Virus record (IMG/VR): IMGVR_UViG_3300037225_000283
Coordinates: 1 to 43,566 of that record
Length of the DNA: 43,566 nucleotides
From: a virus
Strand: one strand, 5' to 3'
The notes under the pieces were generated by a model, which was not told where the DNA came from, ran no database searches, and worked only from the letters and a program-made list of their open reading frames with translations. Positions 36,779-43,566 of the stretch are shown here, in pieces. Position numbers and translations under genes: made by a program. Each line of letters begins with the position of its first letter. The stretch's first letter is position 1.

Positions 36779-38253
36779 CACTCGGGCACAAATTCGCAGA
36801 CGACTATGAAACGGCTAAGTCCTTTTCGTCTAGTTATCTTAGTGATTGTAGGGACTGGCGCGACTATTATCTTGGCGACCATTGGAGCCACGTAGGCGGC
36901 GTTGATGAGGACGCGTCCAAGCCAGAAATAAACTATATCAAGCCAAATGTTCTACAACTCCTCGCCATGTTGCAGTTGAAACACCCCTCCATCCTTGTCA
37001 ACCCCGCCAAGTCTGTGAATATGCCAGCGGCGGAACTACTCTCAACCGCTCTCAAGGCAGTTTATGAGAACAAGGACGTGGCAGAGGACGTAAAGCGGGC
37101 CACGCTGGATATGCTTATTTATGGCAGGGGCTATCAGGGCATCTTCTGGGACGCACAGGACGATGGCGGCGCGGGGAATATCGGCTCTTATACCATTTCC
37201 CCCTTCAATATGTTCATCGACCCCCTTGCACACACCATTGATGACGCTGAATACTGCCACGTGCGCCACCTGCGCTCCCCCTTCTACGTTTTGACCAAGT
37301 ATGGGGTAGAGGTACAGACCGACGCCAAGGATGAGTTTACCAATGCCGAGGGCGTTGAGGTCATCGAGTCATGGTACAATCCCGACGTGACACTTCCCAA
37401 CGGGAGACACGTCATCTGGGCGGCATCTTCTCCAAAAAAGCCGTTTGTCGATGAAGAACTGACCTATCCCTTCCGGCGTATCCCCATTGTGGACTACGTG
37501 GTCGATGACACCTCCACGGGTGAGCGCAAGTCGATGGTCGGGGATTTGTGGGGCAGCCAGAAGGCATTTATGAAGACGCTGGGCTATCTCTTGGACAACC
37601 TCATGCTGACACAGAACAGCCAGTGGATTACCAAAGACCAGAACATGGCCGACCGCCTTTCTAACGCACCTGGACTTGTCCACAAGAGCGACTTTGACCT
37701 TCTTCCACTGAGAACCATTCCCCTTTCCCCCGCGTGGCAGAACACCGTGGGAATGCTTCAAAGTCTCATGCCCGACATCAGCGGCGTACGGCAAGTCAAC
37801 TACGGCGCGACTTCTGGCGGCGTGACGGCGGCTAGTGCCATCGTTGCCCTGCAAGAAGCGGGCAAGACCATCAAGGAACTCAAGGCGGACGGGATACAAC
37901 GGGCCGTCGAGTTGTGGGGTCTCATGGCCGTTGAACTGATGCGGTGGTACACGTCCGAGCAGTGGTTGGACATCGCGGGAACGCAGCCTGACCCGACACA
38001 GATGGACAGCGTGTTTGATGTGTCTATCTGTTACTCCGAAGCCCTCCCTGCGGACAAGGAAATGAGGATGAACCTTGGCAACCAGTTTGTCAACCTGAAA
38101 ATCCTCGACCCCGAAGGGTTGGGTGAACTTACGGGCGACCCCGTATTGATTGGAATCATTGGTCGCGCACAGGATCGCATCAAGGCAGCGGCTCTGGCAC
38201 AGATTCAGGCGGGAATCCCGCCACAGGGAGGGGCAAGTGTTCCAACCCAATAA
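36775..38253 (+). CDS. Portal protein
   Basis: 492 aa. Long helical protein starting with helices (DDYETAKSFSSSYLSDCRDWRDYYLGDHW), then PEINYIKPNVLQLLAMLQLKHPSI, a DPLAHTIDDAEYCHVRHLRS region and SGVRQVNYGATSGGVTAASAI, a pattern shared with portal proteins of short-tailed and some long-tailed phages. Position after terL and before scaffold and capsid genes fits the dodecameric gate through which DNA enters. Confidence 0.85.
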   Translation: MTLGHKFADDYETAKSFSSSYLSDCRDWRDYYLGDHWSHVGGVDEDASKPEINYIKPNVLQLLAMLQLKHPSILVNPAKSVNMPAAELLSTALKAVYENKDVAEDVKRATLDMLIYGRGYQGIFWDAQDDGGAGNIGSYTISPFNMFIDPLAHTIDDAEYCHVRHLRSPFYVLTKYGVEVQTDAKDEFTNAEGVEVIESWYNPDVTLPNGRHVIWAASSPKKPFVDEELTYPFRRIPIVDYVVDDTSTGERKSMVGDLWGSQKAFMKTLGYLLDNLMLTQNSQWITKDQNMADRLSNAPGLVHKSDFDLLPLRTIPLSPAWQNTVGMLQSLMPDISGVRQVNYGATSGGVTAASAIVALQEAGKTIKELKADGIQRAVELWGLMAVELMRWYTSEQWLDIAGTQPDPTQMDSVFDVSICYSEALPADKEMRMNLGNQFVNLKILDPEGLGELTGDPVLIGIIGRAQDRIKAAALAQIQAGIPPQGGASVPTQ

Positions 38254-38446
38254 CGTGACGCCGAAAAGCGCGTTGGTGCAACAGATTGCTAAACGGCGAT
38301 TAGGAAACTCTCCTATCGTACCGACTGCACCAACCGCTCCCGTGACTCCGCCCGCCATGCAAGGAGTATTCCCTAATGCGGACAGCACAATGCAAGAGAC
38401 ACTTCGTCGGATAGCCGGACTCAGAACTACGCTCGGAATTACCTAG
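38237..38446 (+). CDS. Hypothetical protein, 69 aa
   Basis: GTG start overlapping the portal 3' end, with GGGAGGGGCAA just before it. Pro/Thr/Ala-rich middle (IVPTAPTAPVTPPAM) and a helical end (TMQETLRRIAGLRTTLG). Coupled to the portal gene. Possibly a minor head or scaffold-like component; not recognised. Confidence 0.6.
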   Translation: MFQPNNVTPKSALVQQIAKRRLGNSPIVPTAPTAPVTPPAMQGVFPNADSTMQETLRRIAGLRTTLGIT

Positions 38447-38454
38447 GAGGTAAA

Positions 38455-38739
38455 ATGGCCCTAAATGCAAAAATGCTCGGAAACGCCCTTGCCAACAGGT
38501 CACGCGGCCTTTCAAGCGACGCTTCAAAACAAATCAACCCTGGCAATATGCCAATTAACAACACCCCCGACATGCCCCCCGTTGAACCGACATCTACCTT
38601 TGACGTTCCAGTAGAAGCGCTACAGGGCGTCGTCGAAGGTGACGTTCTTACGGTGACTGCTGTCGTGGGCGATAAGGTGACGTTGACTAAAGAACCGGCA
38701 GCACCGGTAACAGAACCAACAGCCCCACCCATTCAATAG
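38455..38739 (+). CDS. Hypothetical head-region protein, 94 aa
   Basis: ATG after TAGGAGG. Low-complexity, Pro/Asn/Thr-rich N-terminal half and a small beta-rich end (VVEGDVLTVTAVVGDKVTLTK) resembling a short barrel. In the head gene cluster between portal and the inserted HNH gene. Unknown. Confidence 0.6.
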   Translation: MALNAKMLGNALANRSRGLSSDASKQINPGNMPINNTPDMPPVEPTSTFDVPVEALQGVVEGDVLTVTAVVGDKVTLTKEPAAPVTEPTAPPIQ

Positions 38740-38748
38740 GAGGACTTA

Positions 38749-39315
38749 ATGCCCAAGGGCGCATTCGTTCGCACTCCCGAAATGCGGGCGAAAATATCAG
38801 CATCTCTCACCGGACGCTCTAATCCGCACGTGGGGGTTCCGCAATCTGATGTCGCTCGGGCGAAGGTATCTGCGGCACAGAAGGGACATATTACGAGTCC
38901 CGAGACACGGGCAAAGATATCTGCCACACTTACCGGCCATAAAGCATCGCCGGAAACATGTGCAAGGTTGTGCGTTGCGCACGCGAATCCATCCCCTGAA
39001 ACTCGCGCAAAAACGTCTGCCACGCTGATGGGGCGCATTATGTCTCCCGAAACCCGCGCCAAGATATCTATTGGAAATTGGAGGGGCGGTCAGGGAGTGT
39101 CTTGGAGAAAGTCTCGCGCCAAACGCCGCCTTCTTGGTTGGAACCTCCTGAACTCATGGTTTCCCAACAGCGACGGGCATCACATTAACAAGGAGGACGT
39201 AATTTATATTCCCTCAACCCTGCATGACAGCGTTAAACACAACGTCTGGACAGGCAAGAACATGGACAAGATTAACGCACTGGCAGGGCAATACCTGACC
39301 GAAGATTGGACATAA
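38749..39315 (+). CDS. Mobile HNH-type endonuclease with NUMOD3 repeats (copy 3)
   Basis: 188 aa after AGGAGGAC. Around five NUMOD3-type repeats (TPEMRAKISASLTG, SPETRAKISATLTG, SPETCARLCVA, SPETRAKTSATLMG, SPETRAKISIG) and a C-terminal core RRLLGWNLLNSWFPNSDGHHIN, VIYIPSTLHDSVKHNVWTGK, MDKINALAGQYL. Core shared with copies at 24928 and 34083. Inserted between head genes in the late operon, on the + strand. Confidence 0.82.
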   Translation: MPKGAFVRTPEMRAKISASLTGRSNPHVGVPQSDVARAKVSAAQKGHITSPETRAKISATLTGHKASPETCARLCVAHANPSPETRAKTSATLMGRIMSPETRAKISIGNWRGGQGVSWRKSRAKRRLLGWNLLNSWFPNSDGHHINKEDVIYIPSTLHDSVKHNVWTGKNMDKINALAGQYLTEDWT

Positions 39316-39334
39316 AAATCCCTAAGGAGGATTT

Positions 39335-40192
39335 ATGCCATTGGAAGACAAAGGCAACGTTGTAACGTCGGGAAGTCCTGAATCGTTCTTCACCGATACG
39401 GACGAAACTCAGGCCCTCGCGGCCCAACAGCCTGTAACCCCCGACGACGCAGGAACGGAGCAGCCATCATCAACTGAGAACGCCCCTTCACAAGTGGCGC
39501 AGTGGGATGGTTCCAAGTTCAAGTTCAAGGCAGCGGGGAAGGAGTGGACACCTAAAGACCAGGCCGAACTTCTAAAGTGGGCTTCGTACGGCGTCAACTA
39601 TGACACGAAGGCGCAAGCCCTAAACCGTCAGAAGGCAGAATTTTACGCACTCAAGAAGCAACTGGAAACACCGGCGCCCCCCGTAAAAGAGGAAGCTCCC
39701 ACGTTTGACCCATTTGCTGCTCAACCCGACCCCGAAGTGGTTGCATTGAAAACCAGACTCGCGGAGTTGGAAGAGGGCGTGAAATCTTCTCTCTCGTACG
39801 CAGAGAAGCAACAGCTCGGTGAAACGGATACCGCACTCGAAAGTGGCCTTACGGCCCTTACAAAAGAGGGTGTTGAGTTATCCGGCCCAGATCGTGATGA
39901 GCTGTTCCTCGAACTACAGGAGAGGGTCGATGCACTGTCCGACAAGGCGGTGGACTCACCTGAAAAAATCGTACGTCTTGTGAAAGCAACATATTACGAC
40001 CTCCACCCCGAAGCACTTGATTCCATTGTGGAGAAGCGGGCTAACACCCGTCTAGACGAACTTAAAAAAGGCATCAGTGGAAAGACCGTCGTAGAGGGCG
40101 GCTCCAAGGGTGCAGCAAAGGGAACCATCCATCCCAAGGACTTCCGGGAAGCCGGAGACCAGCTTGAGGGGGCCTGGGACTCGCTCGCATAA
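39335..40192 (+). CDS. Scaffolding protein
   Basis: 285 aa. Acidic, low-complexity N-terminus (residues 1-60), then a small folded segment (QWDGSKFKFKAAGKEWTPKDQAELLKWAS) and long charged helices (ALNRQKAEFYALKKQLE, EVVALKTRLAELEEGVKSSL) typical of phage scaffolds. Directly before the capsid gene, with a clear AAGGAGG site. It would guide procapsid assembly and leave. Confidence 0.75.
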   Translation: MPLEDKGNVVTSGSPESFFTDTDETQALAAQQPVTPDDAGTEQPSSTENAPSQVAQWDGSKFKFKAAGKEWTPKDQAELLKWASYGVNYDTKAQALNRQKAEFYALKKQLETPAPPVKEEAPTFDPFAAQPDPEVVALKTRLAELEEGVKSSLSYAEKQQLGETDTALESGLTALTKEGVELSGPDRDELFLELQERVDALSDKAVDSPEKIVRLVKATYYDLHPEALDSIVEKRANTRLDELKKGISGKTVVEGGSKGAAKGTIHPKDFREAGDQLEGAWDSLA

Positions 40193-40210
40193 ACTAACAG
40201 GAGGACTCAA

Positions 40211-41143
40211 ATGTCCATTATCAGTCAACTCGATGCCGCAACTACGGCATATTACCTTCCTCTCGTCAACAACATTTATCAGGATGACCCGCTCATCAAG
40301 CGGTTCATGGCTAAGACGCGCAAGGTCAGCGGTGGCTCCATCATCAAGGTTCCGCTTATCAACTCGCAGGCATGTTCCGGTGGCCCGTACGTCAAGACCG
40401 ACACCCTGACCATCGTTCAGAGTGATGTTCTGACCGAAAACCACTTCCACTGGTCGCACTACTTCAGCGGAAATGCGCTGAACAAGATCGACATTATGGA
40501 AAACTCCGACAAGGCGCAGATTGTCAACCTTCTGACCGTCACCATGCAGAGTATCAAGGACAACCTCCAGAGCACCCTCGCAAGCGACCTCATGGTTGCT
40601 GGTGCAACAGGTGCCATCACCTCTGTCCACGAATTCCTTGATTACACCAACTACGCCACCGTCGGCGACATCGACCGCAGCGTTCCGTCTGGCTACTTCT
40701 ACAAGTCCAACCTCACGGCCTCCGCTGGCGCACTCACGTACGAGATGCTTGCAACCAAGATGAACGAGTGCAAGAAGCTCGGCAAGAAGTTCCCCGACCT
40801 TATCGTCACCACACAGGCCATCTGGGAAAAGCTTTGGAGCATGAACTTCGCCAAGGTCGGCTTCCAGAACACGCAGCAAGCCGTCAGCGAAAACGGCCCC
40901 AAGTTCTGGGGCACCGATATTATGTGGAGCGACAAGGTTCCGACCGGCGAGATTTACTTCATCAACACCGACCACATGTTCCTCATCGTTCACCCCAAGG
41001 ACAACCTCTCATGGAGCGGCTGGGTAGACATGGAGCCTATCAAGCGCACCAAGGTCATCGAGGGTTCAGTTGGCATCACCCTTCAGCTCGTTTGCGACTT
41101 CCCCATGAGCTGTGGCTTGCTTCAGGGAGTGACAGTAGCCTAA
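40211..41143 (+). CDS. Major capsid protein
   Basis: 310 aa after GGAGGAC. Starts SIISQLDAATTAYYLPLVNN, has an E-loop-like segment (VPLINSQACSGGPYVKTD), a spine-helix region (IVNLLTVTMQSIKDNLQSTL), a P-domain with FPDLIVTTQAIWEKL, and ends in a DFPMSCGLLQG strand. The order and size fit an HK97-fold capsid protein and its position after the scaffold gene confirms it. Even codon use and strong ribosome site suggest high expression. Confidence 0.85.
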   Translation: MSIISQLDAATTAYYLPLVNNIYQDDPLIKRFMAKTRKVSGGSIIKVPLINSQACSGGPYVKTDTLTIVQSDVLTENHFHWSHYFSGNALNKIDIMENSDKAQIVNLLTVTMQSIKDNLQSTLASDLMVAGATGAITSVHEFLDYTNYATVGDIDRSVPSGYFYKSNLTASAGALTYEMLATKMNECKKLGKKFPDLIVTTQAIWEKLWSMNFAKVGFQNTQQAVSENGPKFWGTDIMWSDKVPTGEIYFINTDHMFLIVHPKDNLSWSGWVDMEPIKRTKVIEGSVGITLQLVCDFPMSCGLLQGVTVA

Positions 41144-41144
41144 C

Positions 41145-41390
41145 GTGCTAGTCCGAAATGCAAGCGAACAGGACATAACCCTTTCCATCTCGGGCAGAAC
41201 CGAAGACTGGAAAAAGGGAACGTCCATCGAACTCTCTGAGGGCGAGTGGAACCTGATTATGGGTTCTACCGGCCCAGAGAAGTTACAGGCAAGAACTTAC
41301 TGGGAGGGGCAGTTTCCTGACTGCCTCCCCAGATTAATCCCGCAACGCGGGAGAGTTTCCAAGGAGGAATCTCATGGCAACGGTATATGA
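41145..41390 (+). CDS. Hypothetical head protein, 81 aa
   Basis: GTG start two bases after the capsid stop, without a strong ribosome site (coupled translation likely). Beta-rich first half (LVRNASEQDITLSISGRTEDW), basic C-terminus. Its last 17 bases overlap the next gene. Unknown; perhaps a capsid accessory. Confidence 0.5.
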   Translation: MLVRNASEQDITLSISGRTEDWKKGTSIELSEGEWNLIMGSTGPEKLQARTYWEGQFPDCLPRLIPQRGRVSKEESHGNGI

Positions 41391-41805
41391 CGCTGGATTG
41401 CCCGTTCAGGGGGAACCCGTTTTTGGAAACGGGGAACTCAAGACGGTAAAGGCAAAGACGTTCGTTTACGACTTCACCAAGATGGGTGGGGCTATCGGAG
41501 ACTACATTCTCGGAAAGCTGCCCATCAATGCGGTTATTCTTGACATTGCCGGTTATTGGACGACCGCCTTGGCCGGTGGAACCGCCGTCACGCTTGGTTC
41601 TGCCTCCGCAGGGGCGCAGTTCATGGCGGACATGGTTACAACGGGGCAGACCGCAGACACGTTGATTTGCGGTGTAGCGGAGGTAGATACAAAGTCAAGG
41701 ATTGCACTTGCCGCTGACACTAGCATTTATCTTACCTGCACGGGTGCTATCACGGCGGGGAGATTGGTCGTAACCTTCATCTATTTCGTAACCGACATCG
41801 CCTAG
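41374..41805 (+). CDS. Probable capsid decoration or head-associated protein
   Basis: 143 aa after AAGGAGGAATCTC. All-beta pattern (INAVILDIAGYWTTALAGGT, VTLGSASAGAQF, IYLTCTGAITAGRLVVTFIYFV), as found in phage head decoration and fibre-base proteins encoded just after the capsid gene. No enzymatic residues. Confidence 0.55.
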   Translation: MATVYDAGLPVQGEPVFGNGELKTVKAKTFVYDFTKMGGAIGDYILGKLPINAVILDIAGYWTTALAGGTAVTLGSASAGAQFMADMVTTGQTADTLICGVAEVDTKSRIALAADTSIYLTCTGAITAGRLVVTFIYFVTDIA

Positions 41806-41816
41806 GGCGGTGATGT

Positions 41817-42218
41817 ATGGCTAGAAAACAATTTCCCTATTTCAACGTTTCTGATATTGTGGCTGCTTTGGTTGGGGGCATAACCGCCACCGAACTCAAT
41901 ACTGCAGCAGTTACAACCGTAAAGATTGCCGATGCAAACGTAACCCTTGCGAAACTTGCAGCGGGCATTGTGCCGTCTCATGTGGCTAAGTATGCCGGAA
42001 CAATCACATGGTCTGGTTCTGGTGCCACACTGGACACCGCCATCGCGGGCGTTGCCGCCACAGACAAAGTTACTTGCACGTTCCGCGTAGCCCCCACACA
42101 GGCTGCCTACATTGCGAGTGCAATTCCATCGGCAGGCCATCTCGTCATCACGTTGACGGCGGCAAATACTGGAAATCAGGCGCAGATTGATTACGTCGTT
42201 TTCCGCGCCGCTGCCTAG
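41817..42218 (+). CDS. Structural beta protein, 133 aa
   Basis: Begins ARKQFPYFNVSDIVAALVGG, then an Ala/Thr/Val stretch (TELNTAAVTTVKIADANVTLAKLA) of the kind that forms fibre shafts, and a beta domain ending QIDYVVFRAA. Likely head fibre or tail-base protein. Followed by a terminator-like hairpin. Confidence 0.55.
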   Translation: MARKQFPYFNVSDIVAALVGGITATELNTAAVTTVKIADANVTLAKLAAGIVPSHVAKYAGTITWSGSGATLDTAIAGVAATDKVTCTFRVAPTQAAYIASAIPSAGHLVITLTAANTGNQAQIDYVVFRAAA

Positions 42219-42227
42219 CAATTCAAT

Positions 42228-42256
42228 GGGGCGGGGCCAATAACTCCGCCCCTCTT
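42228..42256 (+). terminator. GC hairpin, terminator- or attenuator-like
   Basis: GGGGCGG (42228-42234) and CCGCCCC (42246-42252) form a 7-bp stem followed by TCTTCTT. The T run is interrupted, so partial termination between head and tail genes is plausible. Confidence 0.55.
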
Positions 42257-42269
42257 CTTGGAGGGTTTT

Positions 42270-42449
42270 ATGCCGTGGACGGCCCAAGGTTCTGAAAACG
42301 AGTCTTATGTCAAAAACGAAAGGCTCACGTTGGATGCTCGGATCTATTCCAATAGTGGAGAACTGATTTTTGCCCTTGACGGTTCCCCCGTTTTAAGGTG
42401 GTTTCTCTTGTGGATAAGCCAAGTAGCGGAAATCGAAGGGTGGGTATAG
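42270..42449 (+). CDS. Hypothetical protein, 59 aa
   Basis: ATG 42270 after GGAGGGTTTT. Begins PWTAQGSENESYVKNERLTLDARIY, with a hydrophobic end (LRWFLLWISQVAEIEGW). Immediately before the tail-fibre gene; may be a small assembly factor or chaperone for the fibre. Unrecognised. Confidence 0.55.
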   Translation: MPWTAQGSENESYVKNERLTLDARIYSNSGELIFALDGSPVLRWFLLWISQVAEIEGWV

Positions 42450-42458
42450 GAGAAGACG

Positions 42459-43566
42459 ATGCTGCATAAAGACCTTGTTGGAACAGATTTACATGTGTCC
42501 AAGATTCATGCCGATACCCACGAGGCGGCGGGAACAGACCCGTTAGTCCTGGCAGAAAGCCAGGTTACTGCATTAGTTACCGACCTTGCTGGCAAGGCTC
42601 CGACCGTTCATGTCCACGTCAAGGCCGACATTACCGACTTTCCTACCCTCGGTTCTGGTACGGTTACTGCCGTTACTGGCACGTCCCCCGTGGTATCGAG
42701 CGAGGGGGCTACTCCCGCCATCTCCATTCCTGCCGCCACCAATGCGGCGCCTGGATATGCTACGGCTGCGCAAATCACCGCCCTTGAAGCGGCTACTGCG
42801 GCACAACACGCTGCAGCCACGATAGGCACGGGCAACGGGTTATCTATTGCTGGACAGGCTATTTCACTCGCCGCCGCTACTGCTTCGGTTCCAGGGGCCG
42901 CAACTGCCGCACAGATCACAAAACTGGATGGCATAGCGGCTGGTGCTACCGCAAACGTCGGAACAGTTACAGGAGTTACGGCGACTGCTCCCGTTACTTC
43001 AAGTGGTGGCGCAGCTCCCGTCATAGCATTGCCGGCAGCAACTGCGTCAGTAGATGGGTATGCGACAAAAGAACAAATTACTAAGCTGGATGGGATCGCG
43101 GCAGGCGCAAACAACTACGTTCACCCTACCACGAACGGCAATGTCCACGTTCCCGCTACGGGCGCTGCGAACCAAATCATCCAGTACGCATCGGCAGGAA
43201 CAGGCAAGTGGATAACCCTCTCTAGCGACATATCTATTGCCGATAACGGTGCTGCCACGATTCCCGTAGAAGCCATCACTTACGCCAAGATGCAACACGT
43301 TTCTGCTACCGATAAGGTCCTCGGGCGCGCTACGGCGGGCGCGGGAGACGTTGAAGAAATCGCCTGTACTCCATTCGCTCGAACCGTTCTCGATGATGCC
43401 AACGCCGCAGCAGTTCTTGCGACGCTTGGCGCTGCAGCAGCGTCAGCGATTACGAACGTAGACAATACTTCTGATGCCACCAAGAACGCAGCAGCCGCGA
43501 CGCTCACGAACAAGAGGTTCACAAGGCGGGTAGATGCACGGGCGACGACAGACACCATCACCCCCG
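42459..43566 (+). CDS. Tail fibre protein, N-terminal part (continues at base 1)
   Basis: 369 codons here, the rest at 1-495. ATG after AGGAGAAGACG. Contains repeats of a fibre shaft unit: ITKLDGIAAGA occurs twice, preceded by a conserved GTVT..T.T.PV.S..GA.P.I..PAAT block seen three times, with Ala/Thr/Val-rich beta composition. This architecture and its site after the head genes support a trimeric receptor-binding fibre. The window end cuts the gene in frame with base 1 after the 217-bp overlap. Confidence 0.8.
   Translation, partial: MLHKDLVGTDLHVSKIHADTHEAAGTDPLVLAESQVTALVTDLAGKAPTVHVHVKADITDFPTLGSGTVTAVTGTSPVVSSEGATPAISIPAATNAAPGYATAAQITALEAATAAQHAAATIGTGNGLSIAGQAISLAAATASVPGAATAAQITKLDGIAAGATANVGTVTGVTATAPVTSSGGAAPVIALPAATASVDGYATKEQITKLDGIAAGANNYVHPTTNGNVHVPATGAANQIIQYASAGTGKWITLSSDISIADNGAATIPVEAITYAKMQHVSATDKVLGRATAGAGDVEEIACTPFARTVLDDANAAAVLATLGAAAASAITNVDNTSDATKNAAAATLTNKRFTRRVDARATTDTITP
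43350..43566. repeat. Terminal overlap, right copy
   Basis: Same 217 bases as 1-217 with one difference (C at 43477 versus A at 128). Unit genome length is therefore 43349 bp. Confidence 0.95.

Noticed and set aside
37369-38388. 339-codon - strand ORF opposite the portal gene
   Set aside because: Antisense shadow caused by codon bias in the portal gene.
40052-40993. 313-codon - strand ORF opposite the scaffold and capsid genes
   Set aside because: Antisense shadow of the major capsid gene; no ribosome site and wrong strand for the module.

Overview
The window is essentially one complete genome of a tailed bacteriophage, linearised at an arbitrary point. Its first 217 bases recur at its last 217 bases (43350-43566) with a single mismatch, and that overlap lies inside a tail-fibre gene that runs off the right end and continues at base 1. 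The molecule therefore closes to a circle of about 43.35 kb (circular permutation or circularised assembly). Portal, adaptor, a beta-propeller tail protein and a giant ejected-type protein are present, but no sheath and no recognisable tape measure, so a short-tailed (podovirus-like) particle is the best inference. No integrase or repressor is seen, so it is probably virulent. The host cannot be read from the sequence. Strong GGAGG ribosome sites, a CHAP-type lysin and an LLH-like holin are compatible with a Gram-positive or other monoderm host, but that is inference.

Layout on the circle. Late module, + strand: 34083 rightwards through the junction to 13398. It holds a mobile HNH-type gene, small and large terminase, a 43-aa protein, a 63-aa protein resembling the glycyl-radical tail of anaerobic ribonucleotide reductase, portal, a second HNH-type gene, scaffold, major capsid protein, small head proteins, tail fibre, lysis cassette (membrane protein, two-domain lysin, holin), propeller tail protein, adaptor, Ala/Gln-rich virion protein, a 1681-aa polyvalent ejected protein and a small HExxH metallopeptidase.

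Early module, - strand: 33150 leftwards to 14784. It holds a dense run of very small genes (many 34-60 aa), then primase, metallophosphoesterase, resolvase-like nuclease, a 3D-domain wall protein, DnaB-type helicase, DNA methyltransferase, Cas4/RecB-like nuclease and an OB-like DNA-binding protein. No DNA polymerase or RNA polymerase is visible, so host enzymes are presumably used. Genes are mostly coupled by ATGA or TAATG overlaps.

Three noncoding regions stand out. (1) 13399-14783, where the two modules converge: a promoter, an approximately 395-nt highly structured RNA ending in an intrinsic terminator, then about 940 bp of AT-rich DNA crowded with inverted and direct repeats (possible origin). 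(2) 29865-30445, inside the early module. (3) 33151-34082, the divergent control region, with long alternating GC palindromes. A promoter family with a fixed 16-nt and unusually conserved spacer occurs at 13383 (+), 16349 (-), 29934 (-) and 33382 (-), linking the structured RNA to the early transcription programme.

The strongest candidates for undescribed biology are the structured RNA with an internally duplicated, covarying domain; an HNH endonuclease gene nested in another frame of a methyltransferase ORF that stays open through it; and the stand-alone glycyl-radical-like tail protein.
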